Shown here: piece after piece, positions 11,045 through 24,600 of the stretch
Numbering within the stretch: position 1 is the first letter of the stretch
How the letters are laid out: every line of letters starts with the position of its first letter
Source of the DNA: Paramecium octaurelia
Lineage: Eukaryota > Ciliophora > Oligohymenophorea > Peniculida > Parameciidae
Direction: 5' to 3'
DNA: 64,000 bases
NCBI GenBank assembly: GCA_905182995.1
Contig: CAJJDP010000059.1
Coordinates: 323,311 to 387,310, forward strand
Position numbers and translations under genes: made by a program
The notes under the pieces: generated by a model
Seen by the model: the letters and a program-made list of their open reading frames with translations, nothing else
The model's database searches: none
What the model was told of the DNA's origin: nothing

Positions 11045-11838
11045 TAAATTAATTTACAAAATATCTTCCTATTTTTTGCTATTATAAACATAAATCTACA
11101 ATGTATTAAAAATTTTGAAAAATTTCAATCAATTCTAAACTATGGAATGATCAAATTTGACAGTAAGCATTAAACTCTTTTATAAGCAATCATGGATTTC
11201 AGAAGCATCATATATCATTTATCTTGACTGAAAAAATATTGTAAATTTAGTTTATGTAATTTTATTATATGTGATTCAGCAATCATCAAGAGTTAGAATT
11301 TAAATTAGAGAGGATATTGTTTATTTTATATTATTAATAGTATTAAACAAAGCTTAAAATTCAATTTAATAAATTAGAGAAACGATGTATTGTAGCAAAG
11401 CTAGGGTTATAGATTGAAAATATAAATGCTGAATATCACTAGCATTAAATATGGAAAATATCTAATTTTAATAAATAAATTAAGTGCTCATTTTTCTTAT
11501 AATTATTCCAATTAATATTCTTAATTAAATATTATTCTTATGGATTTTTAAATTTTACAAGCATAAGTAGTTAATTTAGTAGTTTTAGCATTTACTTGTA
11601 TAATTTAAAAATAATTATTTGAATTTTATATTTCAATATTATAAGATGCGTGAATTGACTCTACATAGATATTTGTTCAAGAATACCATTTTTATTACTT
11701 TGCTGAGTTTTATATATTAATTTAGGGTGTTAAAATAGACATAATTAATATTAACTGAATGTCTACGTTGATATGTCAAAAGGATTCGAAATACCTAAAA
11801 ATATACATCAATTAATTATATAAAATTATTAACATTGA
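11045..11838. other. Intergenic stretch, nothing recognised
   Basis: About 800 AT-rich bases between the cathepsin pseudogene start and a small ORF. Open frames are short and low in complexity. It presumably holds promoter sequence for the pseudogene on one side and the kinase locus on the other, but no motif could be assigned. Confidence 0.5.
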
Positions 11839-11985
11839 ATGACGAATATTATAAAAGATATTTATAATGTACTCATAAAATAAATTGAAGGAAAAGAAGC
11901 TACTTTTTAGGTTAAAGTTAGTAATGCTATTATTAATGAAATACGAAACATCTGTGTATATGAATAATTAATTTAATTTTTATGA
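11839..11985 (+). CDS. Small ORF overlapping the kinase start codon
   Basis: 48 residues from ATG at 11839 with ordinary amphipathic composition (NVLIKQIEGKEATFQVKV). Its TGA at 11983-11985 overlaps the kinase ATG at 11982-11984. It may be a separate small gene, the last exon of a gene with unrecognised upstream exons, or an upstream ORF affecting kinase translation. No family recognised. Confidence 0.35.
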
Positions 11986-13668
11986 AATCATATTATGATT
12001 ACTCTAATGTTTTATTCGAATGCATCATGGTTCGCAAACATTTCATTAGTGATGTGAAGTATTATTGCTATGTTCTAAGCGATCACCTGCTTATGAGTAG
12101 GGTAAGATATACAATTTATTTAAGAAAGCGAAGGATCCCGCTCCAAAATATGTTTTACCATTATAATTGACAAATCAAGTCGGATGGGTTGTGGAGCGAA
12201 AAGATAAGAAAATTCAGTTTAAGGCTTTCACTATCAAGTACATGGAGAAATACAAAGACTTTGTGGGAAGCAGCAATGACTTGTAGAAGTAATAAAAATA
12301 AAATTAAGTAGACTGAAGGAACATCTCAGAAATAAGGTTACATTCTACAAAATTGCTGATTTCTACGAAGCATAGTATAATTTAGGAAAGGGGAGTTCAG
12401 CAAAGGTTATCCAAATAAAAGAGTTAGGAAATGAATAATCAAAATTGGCAGCAAAAGCGATAGATAAAAGTTACCTATAAAAGAGTGAGTCTGGCATGCA
12501 GGCCTTTTTAAATGAAGTCAACATCTTGAGCCACCTTAGTAAGTAAAATTATTGTGCTCCCTTCATCAAATTGCACGAAACATATGAAGGAGATCACACA
12601 TTCTATCTCATTTTGGATCTGATGCAGGGCAGAACTCTTGCGGATGAATTGGATATCTTAAAGGTAAAAGAATAACAAACTATTAGCAAAGAAAGGAGAT
12701 GTTTCCTATGAAATTAGTCAAAGTTATTATGAAACAATTGCTATAAGGCGTTAAGATACTTCACAATAATAATATAATTCACAGAGATTTGAAGCCAGAT
12801 AACATAATGTTTCGAGAAATAGATTCCTATGAAACTCTCACCATTGTAGATTTCGGATTGTCGACCTTCACTGATGTTACTAGATATTAATTTCCAAAAT
12901 GTGGTACTCCTGGATATGTGGCACCTGAGATTTTGAATTTGGTTGATAGAGATTCGAAATATGATAAAGTTTGTGATATCTTTAGTTGCGGTTGTATCTT
13001 TTATAAGTTACTCTTTGGCCATAGTTTGTTTATGGGTAACACTTTCAATGAAGTATTGGGACAAAACAAGAAGTGTAATTACACTCTTGATGGACCTGAA
13101 ATGACTTCTATTCCTTATGAAGCCTAAGAACTACTCAAAAGGATGCTTGCAAAGAACCCCTCTGAAAGAATAACAGCTCATTAGGCTTTGGAATCTGACT
13201 ATTTTAACAAACCTTCATCTCCTCTGCAATCAAAGAGTATATTACTGTATAAAATTAGAACTGAAAGCATTTAATGTACCTAATATCAGTAGTAGGAATA
13301 TTTTCCAACCTACATTAGATGGATTATAATCTGAAGCTGAATCTCCCTTTTAGAGAATAAGTTAGAAATGTAAAAATTAATTCGATTTTGATGTTGACAT
13401 TTAAGAAAATAAATGTTCATCCATTTAAATTAGATAACTACCATCTGTGAAAAAGCCTACTTGTGTAAGATTGGAGGATTCGACAATTGGTAGTTTCTAT
13501 GCAAAAGATCCCTTAAGTAGTTTCAAGAAACTCAAAGGAAGTATGTATATATGTCTATCCTAAGCATCTCAAAAACAATTGAATGAGACTAAAGAAATCA
13601 AGGTTAATCAATTCGATGTTGATTAAATGCAAAGAATCTCATTATTTAACAGAAATGAAGATTATTGA
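11982..13668 (+). CDS. PH-domain CAMK-type serine/threonine kinase
   Basis: Introns at 12102-12124, 12289-12311, 12664-12686 and 13237-13258 restore the frame; a fifth, 24-nt candidate (13541-13564, GTATGT...TAAG) would be a stopless 3n intron, giving 523 or 531 residues. Residues ~1-95 look like a PH domain (LFECIMVRKHFISDVKYY). The kinase domain follows with glycine loop GKGSSAKV, ATP-site Lys in AAKAIDKSY, catalytic HRDLKPDN, DFG, and activation-segment GYVAPEIL. All catalytic residues are present, so it should be active. The layout matches the large ciliate family of PH-kinase proteins related to calcium/calmodulin kinases and PDK1-like AGC kinases; no EF hands are seen in the ~140-residue tail. 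It probably phosphorylates proteins at membranes through the PH domain. TGA at 13666-13668. Confidence 0.88.
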
Positions 13669-13770
13669 TATTGCTTCTATTACTTAATATCAATTTAACA
13701 TTTATGAATTTTGTTTCTTATTCTCTCTTTGACAATTTTTAAGTTAATAATAAATATTACACTTACAAAA

Positions 13771-16700
13771 ATGAACAGGTAACTTACACCAGATGGTACA
13801 AAATCAACAATGAGAAGTACTATGTTACCAAAGATTGTCAATAAATAATAAAAATTAGAATAGCAATAGAGTATTTACTAAAGTGTGGATGCAGAAAAGT
13901 TCTAAAAGAGAACAAGAAATTTTGATTTTTCTAACTTATAGAGAACAATTCAGACCAGCTATTCAAAAAGCAGATAGAAATAAAGGACAATACTCTAACC
14001 TTTATCTAATACGATAAATAATCGAATCTAGACTAAGTAACAGCTAAATAGGATAATAAATTCATTGATCAGAATAATGCAAAATGATGCTGAATTTATG
14101 AATTCATGTAAACATTTACATGTGAATTCATAAAAGTTATCGCAGTTACTACTTATGCTTACTCCACTTAATTTTGAAACTGAAGGATTCTTTACAATTC
14201 ATCGTAAGTTGAAATAATAATAACAATTGAATGAATAACCCTATTTTATTGAAATTGATAGAATGTTTTTTGCAGTTTCTAAACTAAACATTCCTGTACC
14301 ATTGTAACATTTGATGTAGTTATCCCAATATAGTGATTGTCTTTATTAAGATAACTCATTTGGAATGGTTGTGAACTACTAATAAATGTTATCAATCTTA
14401 AAATAAGCTTATCAAGTACATAAAAATATGTAGTCTTAATAAGAATTGAGTACAACTACGGCAAGCGATGATGAGGAAAGATTGTCACCATCAGCTAGAA
14501 GTATGTGTATATACATAGCATACTAGTTGTTTAGAGATTATTGTCACGTAATACAGCTAGAAAAGTTCAGTTTAAATAGAAGCGATTAGGTTACATCAAT
14601 GATTAGAATATGGTGGCTTATTATGATTCCTTCACTGATTTGAAGAAGAAGTTGGAGAGAGATTGGAATGCAAAGAACTACATTTTTGGGTGTATCAGAT
14701 TCGGGTACATTGACCTTATAAAATATCCTCAATATGTTGATCATTAAACAAAGAAGGAACTCAAAATATTTGGGCTAGAAAGATCGAAACTACCAATATC
14801 TATGCAAGTTGTATATAAGCATAAATCTCAAGTGATGAATCAGGAGAAAGCATTGAACAAATTGAATCTGTACCAACCCAAGAATATCTATTATGAATCT
14901 TACACCAAGGACCCTGATTTCATCTCTAAAGTTTACTATTTAAATGTAATCACATTCAATTATTGATTAGGTGTATAGTTTATCTAACAAGTTTAATTCT
15001 ATTTACACTTATAAAAATGATTAGATAACTGACTACAATATTATGAATTTGGACAATATCTGCATCAAGAGTTTATTCACAGAATAGACTGAATACATTA
15101 CAAAGGATTGCGCTTTTGATGATTAATAGGGGTGTTTCCGTGTTAAAAAGAGGGAATACCGTCCTCTGGATCTAGAATAAGCAGACTCATCAGGATCTGA
15201 ACCTGATTTGGATGTTTATGATCCTCTTTATGTGAAAAGTATACAATCATATCCGCAGTACTTAATTGAAACTTAGATTCAATTTACATTCCCGTTGCTC
15301 TACAGATTCTATTACAATAAGATGTTTACTAATGCCAAGATCATTAGAGATAATTACACAGAGTAATAAAATATAATAATAATTATTTAGATTGGTGGAT
15401 CAATGTAAGATAAAACCTGAATAGTAATTCAAAGAGAAATTTGTGAATGTCCCCAGTCCAGATAATTGCAATTATCAAAGACATAAATATAAGTAACCAG
15501 AGACTGTAGATTTGACTGATGAAAGTGACAATGAAATTTATGAATAACCTCTTGAAGCCTTAGATAAATAAGATCTTTCACTTAGTTTCAAAGTTTAACC
15601 TCTAATTAAAGAAGAAGATTTTAGAGAACATACTCAATATCTAAAGAGTCAATCATCCATAATTATTCAGGATGAATAGAAAGTGAATGACAAAATTCAA
15701 TTCGCTCACAATATTGCAAGACCATTTATTTGTTTATAATGTATTTTACTTATTAAATTAGACATCAGATTCTTATGCCCTATTATTGTAGTTAAGATTC
15801 CCATTATAAATTCACATGCAGATAATTCCTTCTATAGTTGAAAGAGAATTGCCCTTGAAGGAAGTGAATTTTGAAGCAAGTACCATCATCATTGATAATA
15901 CTCTAACTATTGATTAAGGAATCAAAGATTTAGAATCATACCCTATAATTGATATAGACTCTGAGGAGGATCCAAGCTTTGATGAAATGCCTCTTGAAAT
16001 CGATCTACCTGAATAAGTTGAATAATAGACAATTGAATAAAAGAATGAAGATGATGAAGAAATAACAATAGACAAAGTTACTGAATATGTAGATTTGGAA
16101 ATTAAAGATAGTCTGACCATTGAAGTTAAAAATGATTATGTAAGTAAGCTAGAGATTGATGGATATCCTATTTACTTTTATTTGGATGAACATCTAAGGA
16201 AAACAGAACCGACCATACACAGAGTTACTATGGAAGGTAAAGAAATTCAATCAGTTCAAATTAGTTGTGAATAAAAAGGATCTAAAATTTATATGAAATT
16301 ATTTGCAATCAAGGCTTTATGTGATTAGAGATTGGAGAGCAATATTGAGAAAAAATAAAATTATGAAGAAGAGGACAAACAAGTTAATATATATGAACCT
16401 ATAACATTACCTGAATAATGGAATCAAGGTTAATTTGTCATCAATTTGTATTACTTGCAAAGAGAGGATGTAAATTAGAATGTTGAATGGCTCAAAACGG
16501 TTCTTATCACTTATTTTCCTTAAATTATTATTGTTGAAGAATATAGCGAATCTTTTGAAGCATATATTTATGGAGTTGGTCCTAAGGATTTTAGAGATGC
16601 AAATGGAAGAACTTTGCTTTTTAGAAAGGATATTGAGGATTGGTACATATATTATTGTTATTTAAGGACTCAATTTAACCAGGAATTTCAATTTAAAACT

Positions 16701-16928
16701 CTCCTAATATATGATACAATCTGTTACTTAATTAGTCTCTATGGTTCAATTGATTAATTGAGCTTTGTTTAGAATAAATATATTTCAGAAAATCACTCAA
16801 AGCATACCAAATCGAAATTTGAAAAACTGCATTTACATCCATACAAATATGTTGAGAATGTAGAAAGGGAACGAATCAGACCAACTACTGGTTACAGCAA
16901 AGTTGGAATAAGAAGATAAAATTATTGA
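13771..16928 (+). CDS. Large acidic protein of unknown function
   Basis: 1016 residues. ATG at 13771, TGA at 16926-16928; introns at 14501-14526, 14946-14970, 15363-15390 and 15741-15768 restore an open frame and the coding total is divisible by three. Residues ~1-130 are Lys/Gln-rich and basic, ~130-240 helical. A middle block (YDSFTDLKKKLERDWNAKNY, FGCIRFGYIDL) looks folded. Acidic segments occur around residues 420-700 (DIDSEEDPSFDEMPLEIDL, NEDDEEITID). The C-terminal ~200 residues are again globular-looking (LQREDVNQNVEWLKTVL, AYIYGVGPKDFRDANGRT). No membrane spans or catalytic motif recognised. An internal ATG near 14610 could start a shorter protein, but the continuous splicing favours one gene. 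Confidence 0.75.
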
Positions 16929-17074
16929 TATTATAAATATATCTATATTAAACCAATCATAATCAATCTTTCTTTAAATTCATTTATTTTGATTTTTCTA
17001 TTAAGAATCAATTTACTAAGATATTTTATCTAAAATTGTATATTACCTAGGGATGTTCCGGTCATTTAGTCTAA

Positions 17075-18436
17075 ATGCAAGCGGACCTCTTACCCACAGA
17101 AAATGAACAAGATTTAAAAAATGATTCACTTGGTGGTTTACTCAAGAATTTCATAGGATTCATTATAATGAATAAAATAAAAAAATAACTTTTATACACT
17201 AATAATATTTAAACTATAGATAGGCTTTTGAGATTCAATATCAATGAGTCAATTGCAATAAAGCATTTATCAAACTTAAGTTTAGCCACTAAATATACCC
17301 TTCTCAAAAAGGGCTCCGTAGAATTGCAATAATTAATATTAATGGACATAGCAAATACATCGATACCCTAAAATTATACGATTGGATAGTTATTCACTAA
17401 ACTATTAAACAATATTTTAAGTTTTGGAATAAAAACTGATCAACCATAATACAAGACCAATTTATTAGAACATTTAAGTTTATAATAAAAAATAAAATTA
17501 TTTTGCAAAAATCACCATAAATATTTTAATGATAATATCAGAGATCAGATTCTTGAAGATATCGAGAATTCAACACCAATTAATGTACAAACTAGATATT
17601 TATTAAAATGGCTTTATTTATAGGATGACAATACTTATCAATAATATCATCCCCTGATAATCAATATAGTATTGAATTAATAGAATGGAGAATTAAATTA
17701 TCAATCTCACAAATACATCAGTTTATTATATGAGAAACTCTTACAATCGTAATTCGAAAATGTGAAATTATTTTTGAAAGTCTATAGAGATCTAGCTTAA
17801 TAATTTATGATGTCCAAGAATTCAAGAAATAGAATCTTACTTAAGCTATAGCTTAATAAACAATTAGAATTAAATTTTCTGCTAAATCAAATTGAATAGG
17901 ATTGTTAAAAGTATTAGGATTTGGAGAGTTTAGATCATATTAAGTTCTATCTTAATTATTAGGGGAATTTAGAATGGCTATTAAAATAAATCATAACTAA
18001 AAAGTTCATTAACCATATTCATAAAACTGAAGTCTTGGAACTAATCAATCACATTATTAAAACAAACTCATGCGCATAATATTACTCATAGTTATTTGAT
18101 TAGATTATGGATGCTTTTGAGCCTGAAGAAGTATTTTATCATGAACTTTCCTAAATCTTTCACTTTTTATTAATTGTCAAAGATTATCCTGAAATGATTT
18201 TAGTTCAGCTATTTAGGATCTTTGCAGACAAACATATACTCTTCAATCCTCAAGAATTCTCTGCCATTGTATTATTAGTTAATCAGTTTTAAGAGGTTAA
18301 TATATAGGATCAACATTAAACTTATTAAATTTCAATTTATGATGAATTACGAGACTATTATCTTAAAAATTCATTATCTATGACCAAGGAAGTCCACTAA
18401 ATTTTTATTAGACAGACGACTAATAAATTGGGGTGA
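17075..18436 (+). CDS. Helical protein of unknown function
   Basis: Single-exon ORF of 453 residues, ATG at 17075, TGA at 18434-18436. It is Leu/Gln/Asn-rich and predicted largely helical, with repeating segments such as RYLLKWLYLQDDN, KYISLLYEKLLQS and KFYLNYQGNLEWLLKQ, reminiscent of alpha-solenoid proteins, though no named repeat fits by eye. No signal peptide or membrane span. An upstream ATG at 17053 is in another frame and stops quickly. Confidence 0.7.
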
Positions 18437-18539
18437 TGATAAATAATTCAAAGTTTATAACATGTCATTCTAAACTATATTCTCACAACTAAAATTTAAA
18501 AATATCATAATTTAATTATTTAATTATACATAAATTTAT

Positions 18540-19329
18540 ATGGACCCAGAGGCTCAAATGGATCTGAAGACTGAGACACCGGTGATTAGAGGAAATGATG
18601 ATTTATCTGTGTATCTGCAGACCATCTACCACCTAAACTTAAATGATTTCAAGGAATCACTTTATCAAATGAAATTACTATTGATTAATCAAAGATAAGC
18701 GTAATTTGATTTAAAATATTCACAGATTCTAGGCCCTATAATGGAATTATGGTAATATGTAATAATACATACATTAGAAATATAACTGAAATAGCCCAAC
18801 AATATTTCATTTCTATTACTAATTGTAATTCTGTAGTTGTTAGTCGTATTTATTTATTCTATATTATACTTAAAACATGCTTTTATTATTGCAATATTAA
18901 AACATCTAATAATTAATAGTTTTTATGGATATTCAATAGTTATTTTGTTAAAGAGATTTATACCTGACCAACACTTTCATTTAATATTTGTTGTTGAAGC
19001 ATTCCTGTATTCACTATTTTTATTCACAATTTACAATTATTTATGTTTAGTAAGAACTTTGATTAATCTAAAGTTTATAGTCAACTTACTAATTGTTAGT
19101 CCATTAGAAGTAAATAACATCCTTAACCTATTTGCAAATTACTAATTTTATTACACTATTTTTAAACAAATTTCAAGTAAGAACTACTGAGTGTATACTA
19201 ATAGGTATCAATAAAATGAAGCAGCCTGAATATTTGTTAATTCCGATTGGATTTTAAGTGATAATCTTTTTTGGACTCTGTCTGATACGTATTGATTATT
19301 TCAATGTTCTGGTTGACATATTGTTATGA
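18540..19329 (+). CDS. Multi-pass membrane protein of unknown function
   Basis: 253 residues. ATG at 18540, TGA at 19327-19329, one 28-nt intron (about 19172-19199) containing an in-frame TGA. About 95 soluble residues (start MDPEAQMDLKTETPVIRG) are followed by four or five hydrophobic segments (for example LLLIVILQLLVVFIYSILYL, LIFVVEAFLYSLFLFTI and a last one after the intron, YLLIPIGFQVIIFFGLCL). A cytosolic N-terminal region with clustered C-terminal spans resembles Yip1/YIPF proteins, but the diagnostic motifs were not seen, so the family is left open. Confidence 0.65.
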
Positions 19330-19615
19330 TATAAAATATATTTATTTAATGATGCATTTTATAATAATGAATTGATTTCATGCATCGATTAAAATAACTG
19401 TCCTACTAAAATCGTTATAATTAAATCAATTTGAAACTAAAAAGTGTTATTACTCAATAGTAATTAAATTTATTAATTGATACTTACCTCATTTACTTAT
19501 TATTTTTAATTTTTTGAATCATTTATATTATATAATCAATTAATGTGATATCAATACTAAGTATGAATCAAAATTAATATTATTTTGTTTAATATTCGAA
19601 ATAAAAATACTAATA

Positions 19616-21292
19616 ATGGAAAAATTAGAGAATAGTAAAGGTTAAACCAGCTTAAGTTCATTATTTTGTCTCAAAAAATTAAAAGTAAGAACACAAGTTT
19701 TGATAATTCAAGTGATAATTCAGTTTTTAATAGGAACTTTATTAACATTAATAAGTTACTTAGCATATCAGTACATTATAGACATGTACTCAAATATCTC
19801 CCTGGAATTCTATGTTCTTTAATATTACAAAAAAACAGATATGATTACTAATTTATAAGTAAGAAGTTCTTAGGAAGTATTATTCAGAAGTTAAACTCAT
19901 CTTCTAAAGTCTGATTTCTTATATCAATTCATCTAAAGTGTAGAATTATAATACATACAACAGCCATTGAACTGTCTCAACTATGATGATAAATTGGACA
20001 AATATCAATATGAATAAACATTTTGCTACGGCTTTTTTGGAGACTAAGCATATTCTCTTACAAATAAAGATTTTTTGGCATTGAATTATTCCTCCTTTTT
20101 AACCCAAGTTTTACCTATAATGGATATGGATTTGGATTTGCTATTTTCAACAGTTGGTGATTAAATGTACTTTTCTATTTGGCCAGGTGATCCCTTTCCA
20201 AATTATAAGCCTCATAGAAGAATATGGTATACAAACCATTTGAAGTAGATAGAATAATAAAATTATAATTTGACTTACTTTAGTGATCCTTATATTCTTT
20301 GGACTTGGTTTCTGTTTATGGTGACTTAAACAAGGAATATGACTAATTTAAATGGAGGACTGGATGGTGTTTTTGGAAGTGACTTAAACTTTAGTCTATT
20401 TCATACTTTATCATTGAAGTAAGAGAATGTTACATTTTCTATAATTGATTCAAAAGGGCAATTTCTATTGAGTTAATTTAATATAAGTGAAGACAAGTAC
20501 ATTTATGATACTGATATATCAGGATATACAATGGAGGATTTTGAACAAATTAACAATTCCTTGTATTAAAAGGCATTTATCAATAATTGTTCTAAGATTG
20601 ATCAATTATTGAATAATGAAAAGCTATGTAGGTATAATTCAGTAACTAAATCTGAAGAGTTGATAGTAGCAAAGATTTTGTACCCAACAGATTTGATATT
20701 GCTGATGTAAGAGAATTCAAATCTTATGGTTTTAGTTAAGTGGATCTACTTGAAAAGGAGAAGGAATTACTGAATCAACTTACTCAAATCAAAAATAATT
20801 TTGAAGATTTCTTTAGAGAGTATATTATAATTGGAATTTCAACAGCATTATTTTCAATAATTTTAAGTTCATTGATTATTTATGTGACATTGAGTCCAAT
20901 CACAAACCTAATCTTGTATACTAGTTAGTAGATTACAAAGGAATTTGATCTTATGCAACAGTAGATCAACTAAAAGATTCATCTCAAACAAAGCAAATAT
21001 TCCTTAAAGACTATATAAGAATTGCACTAGGCTTTTAGGAAGATGAATATAAAGCTGTTCAACCATAAGGAAGGCAGAAAAAACATCACATGCACAGAAC
21101 TTGAATAAATTGAGTTTCCTCTGAAACCTTTGGAGACATTGCCATTTGAATCTTCCAAAATTCAGGTAAAGCATCAAAGTAAATTAGAATTACAACTTTT
21201 AGGAAGATGATTTATAAGTGTTTTATCCATTTGAATTCTTGAAACTTCATTAAAAAAGAAAAAGACATTGGTACAATTACGTTTCAATTTGA
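19616..21292 (+). CDS. Cache-domain receptor-like membrane protein
   Basis: 541 residues. ATG at 19616; introns 20707-20735 (29 nt) and 21166-21187 (22 nt); TGA at 21290-21292. A first membrane span near residues 30-55 (VLIIQVIIQFLIGTLLTLIS) precedes a ~300-residue extracytoplasmic region with a Cache-like core (SIWPGDPFPNYKPHRRIWYT, then FSDPYILWTWF) and several possible N-glycosylation sites. A second span (IIIGISTALFSIILSSLIIY, near residue 370) leads to a cytoplasmic region with helical Gln-rich segments. The architecture is that of a small-molecule sensor without an obvious output domain. The last ~25 codons are uncertain: another frame from about 21252 looks more coding-like, so a one-base indel or a different last exon is possible. 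Confidence 0.7.
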
Positions 21293-21531
21293 ATAACAAA
21301 TTCAGTTAAATCAATTTTGATATTCTCTTTTGTGATAAATCAATATTATAATTCAACCTTTTTTTGTATCATCATTAACATTATTGAGACAGTTGCGAGC
21401 ATCATTTTAGAATTTAAATGATTGGACAATCTTCTTTGAATTTAGAGTTTGAGGTCTGTATAAGATGAGTAAAATATATTCTGTTTAACTATAATAAAAT
21501 ATATAAAATAAACAGAAATATTCAAATTTGA

Positions 21532-22957
21532 ATGAGTAAACACAAGCATAGAAGAACCTAATCAAATTCAGAAGTCGATCTAAGAAATGCTTTATGTCAA
21601 TAGGATGATAAGAAACACTTCATAGAGATATTTAATCATGTATTCTAAAATGCCATTATTATTAATAGGCTTCGCACATTTAACCTTAAATTCCAGAAAA
21701 AGAAGTTATAATTGAAAAATTAGAAGATGATTATGCAATGCAACATCTCAAAGAGAATTGTGGTTTAACATTTGGCAATTCCAAAAAAAAATCAAATTTT
21801 GGATCCTATTAACCCAACAATCTCTTTTTGATTCCTGAATAGAATGATTTGTTGTCAAGCGTTGAATAAACCTAAGAATCAGGTAAAAAATTTACTTCAG
21901 GAATGAAATTGAATGTGAATGCTTAAAAAAGATAAACTAATAGCGTTGAACAAAAGCATAATAATGATCAAAAGGAGAATTTAAAAAATGAACACAATAG
22001 GCAAAATTCGACATTAATAAGTTAGATTGTAAAAATCATTTTTAAATTATAGTAAGCCTAATTAAGAGATGTCACTCATTTGATGAATAGTGATAAATTA
22101 GATTTATTCAATAAAATGAGTTTTACTAAAGAACTACAAAAGAAAACTGCAGTTTAACCTGTCTAAGTTCCATTTAGTCATTAAACCACACTGCAACCAT
22201 CTCTAAATCATAATTACTCTCAACAACAACAATCTTAATCTCAGCATCAATAGCCATCAACTCAACCAAATAATAATATACTCTAATAATAAAATCTTAA
22301 TATCTAACCCTAAATATTAGTGCATCAAAATTCTTTAAAAAATGTTACCAAACATACTATAACTCCAGATAGAAAAAGGACTCCTTCAATGGCTATTAAT
22401 AAACCATCAGGAATAGAAGCCCCGTTCCAAAAATCTGATAAATCAATTAACGAAAGCGAGAAACTAAAAAATAATTTATCAGTCTCAATTTTTAGTAATC
22501 TCTTCCAATAAAATAAGAAAATTTCAATTAGTCATATAGCAAATACACCAGATCAATAAAATGACACTTTTAGAAAATTGGAAACTCAAATAAAAAAAAT
22601 TGAAAGAGAATTATTCTCATTAAAATAGAGGCAAGATTAACAGGATGAAATAAATAAAAATATTTAATAATAACTACAACAAGTAATTCATGATAGTAGA
22701 AAGCAAAGAGAAGTATGAATTTATTGATATCAAAGCAAGGTCATTTGTCTTTAAAAAAGTTGGAGTAGCTTGAAATGATTACTAGAAGAAATGAAGAGTC
22801 TATTATGTATTTAAGATAAACATTTGGGGGACATAAGAGAATAGATTCAACTACACATCAAACGTAAACTTTTTATAATTATAAAAGTGATTCTACTGAA
22901 TTGAGCGATCAACATAGAAGATTTACTGATTTAAAGAGTTTGAACAGATACATTTGA
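21532..22957 (+). CDS. Gln/Asn-rich low-complexity protein
   Basis: About 450 residues. ATG at 21532, TGA at 22955-22957; introns 21640-21668 and 22713-22735 restore the frame, and 22029-22052 is a likely 24-nt stopless intron. After a charged start (MSKHKHRRTQSNSEVDL) the protein is dominated by Ser, Asn and Gln, with a poly-Gln patch around residues 230-260, a basic TPDRKRTPSMAINKP segment and a coiled coil near the end (KLETQIKKIERELFSLKQRQ). It could be a regulatory or scaffold protein. It follows the Cache-domain gene by 240 bp in the same direction; a functional link is only a guess. Confidence 0.7.
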
Positions 22958-24600
22958 ACCAAGTGTTATTTTGTAATTAATTTCAACATTTTTTCAATTA
23001 ATTTTTTTTCTCCCCATTAGTTTAAGAACACCTAAAATTAAAATGAATCGAATATCATTTTATACCAAATACTCATTGAATTTCAAACTTAAATAAAGCT
23101 TGAAAAATCCTAAAAGTTCATCTACTTTTAAATAAATTTTTAATATTACCCTTAACTTCATTTATTCATTTAGAGTAATCAAACTTTAAGAAAAATTAGT
23201 ATTTTTAGAAAAATATAATTTGGAATTAGCTTCATCAATCATCTTCATTTTCAAAAATATGATTTTTATTTCTATTTGTATTTTCCATATTCAAGTATTT
23301 AAATTTCACTTTTCAATTTCAATTCTTACTCTTTTCAATTGTAGATTTCTTATTATCCTCTTTCAATTGAAATACAGCATTAATTGTTCATTAATTTAAT
23401 TCCTTTTCAATAAATCTTTAAATTTCCCTCAGTAAATGTTGATTTATTATTATAATCTAAGGCTTTGATCGTTTTACCAAATTCTCCAACAATTTTGATT
23501 TAATTTATTTTTTTTCTTCGTTATCGTCTTTTTTCGACATTTTTAATATTCTAGTATTAATGAAATCATTATTAATAACAGTAATTTATACACAAAAATA
23601 TGTATCAGAGACAGTTAAAATCTTTTTTTGGTAATGAAAATTAAATGACTTTTTTTACTCTTTATCGACATTCTTTTTCCATTTACAGATAAGATAGAGA
23701 AATAAGCATTGTGTAAAAAGGATCGACTTGGTAATCTTTTTATTTATTTTCCTTTTATTTTTTAAATTCTAAAATCATACTCTAATCATACACTATAGAA
23801 AATTTTGTTCTTCATATTATTTTAAATTAAAAATAGAATTCTCACAAGTTTAATTTCGAAATATATCATCTAATTTGTCTCTCCTTTTTCTTTGGATACT
23901 ATATAAACTTTCAGGAAATTGATGCCATCTAATTCTTTAAAATTGAAATTTCTATCAATTGATAAACCTTGATTTTAGATTTCTTCTTGGAGATTATTTT
24001 ATGGAACAACAACATTATCTAATATTACTATTAATTATTACTTAAACTTTTTGTAATTAGACTCTAAAGTTGATAGTTCAAGGTTTCTTTAATTTTTTGA
24101 TAAACATATTGATTAAGGTCCTAAATAAAAACTTAATGATTGCTTCTTTTTCATTTTTGGACTCTCTCATTATAAGTGATGAAATACTTTTAGGTTTAGT
24201 ATAATAATGCTTTGTTGTTATAAAAACATTAGGAAGTTGAAGATCATAATTTTATTCCTCTATAAAATTAAATTTTAATCTTTTTATATTTTCTTTATTT
24301 CTTTCCTTATCTCTTAATTTTTCCATTTTGATTGAATTTATTTGATTTGCTCAAAATCACCTTTAATAGTAGCATTAGCGAATTTCATTTATTATAAATT
24401 TATAATACCAATTTATATATCATTAAAAGTAATTCTATGCTCCAAATGGCTATTATTATTTACCTGTTATTTATTTGGAACTTAGTTTTCAGCTAGTGTT
24501 TCTTTATTTTCATTGCATCTGCTTCCATAGAAAAACAGTTGTACTTTTAGGATGGCTATATGGATTGATTTACTTTACAGTTATCAAAGTTAAATTAATT
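22958..24600 (-). pseudogene. Degenerate gene remnants beside the inverted repeat
   Basis: The minus strand holds coding-like fragments in shifting frames: from ATG at 24326 (LRDKERNKENIKRL, QLPNVFITTKHYYTKP), a fragment near 24000 (DRNFNFKELDGINFLKVYI) and a start near 23543 (MSKKDDNEEKKQIK, then KIVGEFGKTIKALDYNNKS). TGA codons and single-base shifts interrupt every attempt to join them. Part of the stretch (24178 onward) is repeated in reverse up to 36479. Family not recognised. Confidence 0.4.
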
